From JAHZKN01 sp965250205 (GTDB lineage Bacteria; Pseudomonadota; Alphaproteobacteria; Rhizobiales; Hyphomicrobiaceae), in assembly GCA_965250205.1 (NCBI GenBank), contig CBDFNK010000020.1, positions 124,001 through 188,000 on the forward strand: 64,000 nt of DNA. Reading direction: 5' to 3'. Shown here one piece after another: positions 60,711-64,000 of this stretch. The number at the start of each line of letters is the position of its first letter. Position 1 is the stretch's first letter. The position numbers and the translations under genes are program-made. The notes beneath the pieces were generated by a model. It was not told where the DNA came from. It did not search any database and worked only from the letters and a program-made list of their open reading frames with translations.

Positions 60711-62738
60711 AAGCTGACTTGCGAGCGTTGAACCTTGCTGAATAGCCCGTTTGGCATCCAGTTCGGCGGCAATATCAGCTCCGCCAATGAGATGAACGTT
60801 TGCCCCACCAGCGTTAAGGGCATCGTGCAAGTCACGGTTGGGCTGTTGCCCGGCGCAGATAACAACAGTGTCAACTTCAAGAACCTGGGGTTGATCCTGC
60901 ACGCGAATATGAAGCCCATGATCATCAATCAGATCATAGCTGGCAGAGTGGATCATCTGCACGTTTTTCATCTTCAGTGCTGCGCGATGAATCCAGCCAG
61001 TTGTTTTGCCAAGGTTGGCGCCTACTTTGCCGTCCGATCTTTGCAGAAGAAAGATGTCTCTTGGCGATGGGGCAGGAGTGGGCCCATCAGGTGCAATCCC
61101 GCCGCGTGCTTGAGCGGGGTCGATAATGCCCCATTCGTGCATAAATGCATTGCGGTCGAGGCTTGGGCTTTTGCCTTCGTGTGACAGGAATTCGGCAATA
61201 TCAAAGCCGATGCCGCCCGCCCCTATGATGGCAACACGTTTTCCGACATCACAGTTGTTGGCAAGTACATCAATATAGCTGACAACTTTGTTGTGATCGA
61301 TACCAAGGATGGCTGGAGTGCGCGGCTTAACGCCAGTCGCGAGCACAATGCCATCATAGTTTTCATTGACAAGACCTTCGGCAGAAACGGGGGTTTCCAG
61401 GTGGAGATGCACCCCATGTTTGTCGATCATACGTGTGAAATAGCGCAGCGTTTCATAAAACTCTTCCTTGCCAGGAATGCGTTTGGCCATATTGAACTGG
61501 CCGCCAATTTCTGATGCAGCATCATAAAGGTCGACCGTATGGCCCCGTTCAGCCAGCACGGTGGCGCACGAAAGACCGGCGGGGCCTGCACCAATCACAG
61601 CGTAGCGTTTCGGTGTTTGTGTCTGCGTATAATTCAACTCTGTTTCATGGCAGGCGCGTGGATTGAGCAGACAGGAGGCGGTCTTGAGCGAGAAGATGTG
61701 ATCGAGGCAGGCTTGATTGCAGGCGATGCAGGTGTTGATCTCATCTTGCCGTCCTTCTTGCGCTTTCAGAACAAACGCAGCATCGGCCAGAAACGGGCGC
61801 GCCATGGAGATCATGTCAGCCTGGCCGTCGGCCAAAACTTGTTCCGCCACTTCAGGCGTGTTGACTCGATTGCCTGTGCACAGCGGAATGGAAACGGTAT
61901 CGCGCAATTTCTCGGTGACCCAAGTAAACGCAGCGCGCGGCACCATGGTACCAATCGTCGGAACGCGCGCTTCATGCCAACCGATGCCGCTATTGATGAT
62001 TGTCGCGCCGGCGTTCTCAATGGCTTTTGCAAGCGTGGAAATTTCCTGCCACGACTGTCCGTCTTCAATCAGGTCAATGACTGAAAGTCGATAGATAATG
62101 ATAAAATCAGGTCCGACCGTTTTGCGAACACGCGAGATGACTTCGACTGGGAAGCGCATCCTGTTTTCAAATAAGCCACCCCATTCGTCGTCGCGTTTGT
62201 TCGTGCGGCTGACTAGAAATTGATTGATCAGGTAGCCTTCGGATCCCATCACTTCAACACCGTCAAAACCAGCCTCGCGTGCCAGGGAGGCGCACCGTGC
62301 AAATGCTTTAATCTGGCGCTCAATGCCAGTTGGCGAAAGCTTCCAAGGTGTGAATGGTGTTAACGGCGATTTGATCTTGGAGGGTGAGACAGAAAACGGA
62401 TGATACCCGTAGCGACCCGAGTGCAGGATTTGCAGGGCAATTTTGCCACCGCTTTGATGGACGGCTGCAGTGACCTCACGCAACCGACGCGCTCCTGACC
62501 TGGTGTTCAGCGTTGACGCAAACGGTGCCAGCCATCCTTCCATGTTGGGCGCGTAGCCACCTGTTACCATCAGGCCGACACCGCCCTCAGCGCGTTCTGC
62601 AAAGTAACGGGCGAGGCGTGGAATATTTCGGCGCTTGTCCTCAAGTCCTGTGTGCATCGAGCCCATCAAGACTCGATTGCGTAGCTTGGTAAAACCGAGG
62701 TCGAGCGGTGCAAGAAGGTTGGGATAAGTATCGTGCAT
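60708..62738 (-). CDS. fadH: 2,4-dienoyl-CoA reductase-like iron-sulfur flavoprotein
   Basis: A 676-residue protein of the FadH type. The N-terminal TIM barrel binds FMN (FTKLRNRVLMGSMHTGLEDKR; EVMGSEGYLINQFL). A 4Fe-4S cluster is held by CIACNQACLDH and later CLLNP. FAD- and NAD(P)-binding Rossmann domains follow (VIGAGPAGLSCATVLAERGH; VAIIGAGGIGFDIAEFLS). FadH reduces 2,4-dienoyl-CoA in oxidation of unsaturated fatty acids; related enoate reductases look similar, so the exact substrate is inferred. Confidence 0.85.
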   Translation of the reverse strand: MHDTYPNLLAPLDLGFTKLRNRVLMGSMHTGLEDKRRNIPRLARYFAERAEGGVGLMVTGGYAPNMEGWLAPFASTLNTRSGARRLREVTAAVHQSGGKIALQILHSGRYGYHPFSVSPSKIKSPLTPFTPWKLSPTGIERQIKAFARCASLAREAGFDGVEVMGSEGYLINQFLVSRTNKRDDEWGGLFENRMRFPVEVISRVRKTVGPDFIIIYRLSVIDLIEDGQSWQEISTLAKAIENAGATIINSGIGWHEARVPTIGTMVPRAAFTWVTEKLRDTVSIPLCTGNRVNTPEVAEQVLADGQADMISMARPFLADAAFVLKAQEGRQDEINTCIACNQACLDHIFSLKTASCLLNPRACHETELNYTQTQTPKRYAVIGAGPAGLSCATVLAERGHTVDLYDAASEIGGQFNMAKRIPGKEEFYETLRYFTRMIDKHGVHLHLETPVSAEGLVNENYDGIVLATGVKPRTPAILGIDHNKVVSYIDVLANNCDVGKRVAIIGAGGIGFDIAEFLSHEGKSPSLDRNAFMHEWGIIDPAQARGGIAPDGPTPAPSPRDIFLLQRSDGKVGANLGKTTGWIHRAALKMKNVQMIHSASYDLIDDHGLHIRVQDQPQVLEVDTVVICAGQQPNRDLHDALNAGGANVHLIGGADIAAELDAKRAIQQGSTLASQL

Positions 62739-62855
62739 TGTCCGCTGGCTTTCAGATTGGCCGATGAGAGGAGAATACTTTCAGACAACCGTCACATCTA
62801 TGTATAAAGTGCGCAATGCTATTAATTGTAGGCCGGGTTAGTAGATCGGCTAATT

Positions 62856-63896
62856 TTACGGCTGCCAGCCAGTTTGTTTTGCAGCAGACGCGGCTTCTTC
62901 TCCGGCACGTTGGTCTTCAAGATGCTTGGCGATTGCCCATTTGACGTCTTCAACGCCGTCACCGGAAACGGCCGACATTTGGAAGGGCTCCGTTTGTGTG
63001 GTGCTTTGGAGCGCTGTCTTTTGTGTGTTTATGGTTTCGGCATCAACAGCATCACATTTTGACAATACGACCACTTCAGGGAGCTTTAGCAAGTCCTCGC
63101 TATAGGCTGCCAGCTCATTGCGCACAGTTATGTAGGCGCTGGCGACATCTTCAGATGTGATATCAACCAAATGTAACAACACCTTGGTGCGCTCAACGTG
63201 GCCTAAGAACCGCGTGCCGATGCCCTTTCCTTCGTGGGCGCCTTCAATGAGGCCGGGAATATCAGCAGCCACAAATTCTCGTGCGCCAATGTTCACAACA
63301 CCGAGATTGGGGTGAAGTGTGGTGAACGGGTAATCGGCGATTTTTGGTTTGGCGGCGGATACGGCCGCGAGAAACGTCGATTTACCCGCGTTCGGCAAAC
63401 CAATGAGTCCAACATCTGCAATCAACTTCAAGCGCAACCAAATCGTGAATTCTTCACCCGTTTGCCCTGGGTTGGTGCGCCGTGGTGCCTGATTGGTTGA
63501 ACTCTTGAAATGCGCATTACCAAAACCACCGTTGCCTCCCTTGGCAATGCGTATCTTTTGGCCAGGCTCTGTGACCTCGGCAATCAGGGTTTCTTGATCT
63601 TCATCCAAGATCTCTGTGCCTGGTGGCACTTTAATCAGGCAGTCATCACCCTTGGCACCGGCTCGGTTCTTCCCCATACCGCCACCGCCAGCTTGCGCTT
63701 TGAAGTGTTGTTGAAAGCGGTAGTCAATGAGCGTGTTGAGATTGGTCACGCAAACGACGTAGACGTCACCACCCTTGCCGCCGTCACCACCGTCGGGTCC
63801 ACCGTGCTCAATGTACTTCTCACGCCGAAAACTGAGGCAGCCATTCCCGCCATCGCCAGCTTTTATGTAAATCTTGCTTAGATCTAGAAATTTCAC
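62856..63896 (-). CDS. obgE: GTPase ObgE
   Basis: A 346-residue Obg GTPase needed for late 50S ribosome assembly. The glycine-rich Obg fold covers residues 1-158 (IKAGDGGNGCLSFRREKY; GPDGGDGGKGGDVY), then the G domain: GLPNAGKST (P-loop), DIPGLIEGAHEG (switch II), LSKCD (G4). The C-terminal domain is short. Start: GTG at 63896, preceded by GGAGA; the upstream extension to 63926 is unlike Obg. In relatives it adjoins proB; here about 5 kb of other genes lie between. Confidence 0.95.
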   Translation of the reverse strand: MKFLDLSKIYIKAGDGGNGCLSFRREKYIEHGGPDGGDGGKGGDVYVVCVTNLNTLIDYRFQQHFKAQAGGGGMGKNRAGAKGDDCLIKVPPGTEILDEDQETLIAEVTEPGQKIRIAKGGNGGFGNAHFKSSTNQAPRRTNPGQTGEEFTIWLRLKLIADVGLIGLPNAGKSTFLAAVSAAKPKIADYPFTTLHPNLGVVNIGAREFVAADIPGLIEGAHEGKGIGTRFLGHVERTKVLLHLVDITSEDVASAYITVRNELAAYSEDLLKLPEVVVLSKCDAVDAETINTQKTALQSTTQTEPFQMSAVSGDGVEDVKWAIAKHLEDQRAGEEAASAAKQTGWQP

Positions 63897-64000
63897 GATG
63901 CCCGTCTCCCAAGCCCGACTCTCCAAAGGAAAATAAACCGCGGCCGTTTCAATTCATACGTGACCGCAGGCACCTGTTGACGCCGCGCCTGGCACCAAGC
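63897..64000. other. Region upstream of obgE
   Basis: No gene is visible in the last 104 bases. It holds the obgE ribosome site (GGAGA just before the GTG) and probably part of its promoter. Confidence 0.4.

Overview
The window reads as alphaproteobacterial, most likely a member of the Hyphomicrobiales (this placement is inference). The chromosomal right side carries the ethylmalonyl-CoA pathway genes ccr, ecm and mcd, an obgE/proB/proA/nadD/rsfS/rlmH neighbourhood typical of that order, and many small dispersed hairpin repeats. About 39 kb of accessory DNA (1-38.7 kb) is followed by about 25 kb of ordinary chromosome (38.7-64 kb). The border lies at a tRNA-Leu(CAA) gene at 38.74-38.82 kb. 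A large serine recombinase next to it reads straight into the tRNA, so the left part is read as an integrative and mobilizable island whose other end lies before position 1.

The first 23 kb has an unusual mirror-image layout. The two outer arms (1-2611 and 20363 to about 22980) are nearly identical inverted copies holding a small serine recombinase, a Fic-type toxin with its antitoxin, an ArdA antirestriction gene and a conserved hairpin. Inside lie two more inverted copies of a mobilization module (mobC, relaxase, pentapeptide-repeat protein, membrane protein) that meet head to head. The centre of symmetry falls at 10226/10227, inside the joined stumps of a truncated gene. The inner arms are more diverged than the outer ones. 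The gaps between outer and inner arms carry different cargo. On the left is an operon of a small membrane protein, a class III nucleotide-cyclase-like protein and a large P-loop ATPase. On the right are two insertion sequences, a small peptide gene with two paralogous HxD...H oxygenase-like genes, and two genes of a conjugation-associated type.

From 23 to 31 kb come a PadR-type regulator coupled to a phosphatase-like protein that lacks its catalytic cysteine, an IS1182 remnant, an unknown gene, a TrlF-type PHP/SMC ATPase (candidate defence), a zinc-metallopeptidase-like protein and another unknown gene. From 31.5 to 36 kb a tightly coupled operon encodes small membrane proteins and a VirD4/TraG-like ATPase; no VirB-type secretion genes are visible. 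An element-specific promoter with a palindromic operator, two unknown genes and the recombinase follow.

The chromosomal part encodes central carbon metabolism (ethylmalonyl-CoA mutase, crotonyl-CoA carboxylase/reductase, methylsuccinyl-CoA dehydrogenase), a cobalamin-binding-type protein, proline synthesis (proB, proA), NAD synthesis (nadD), ribosome-associated functions (rsfS, rlmH, obgE), a dicarboxylate/amino-acid symporter, a glutathione transferase, a MAPEG protein and a 2,4-dienoyl-CoA-reductase-like flavoprotein. Between genes there are several families of palindromic repeats, including a tandem array of 62-bp hairpin units at 48.5-48.8 kb. Identity levels and homologies are judged by eye from translations; no database search was run.
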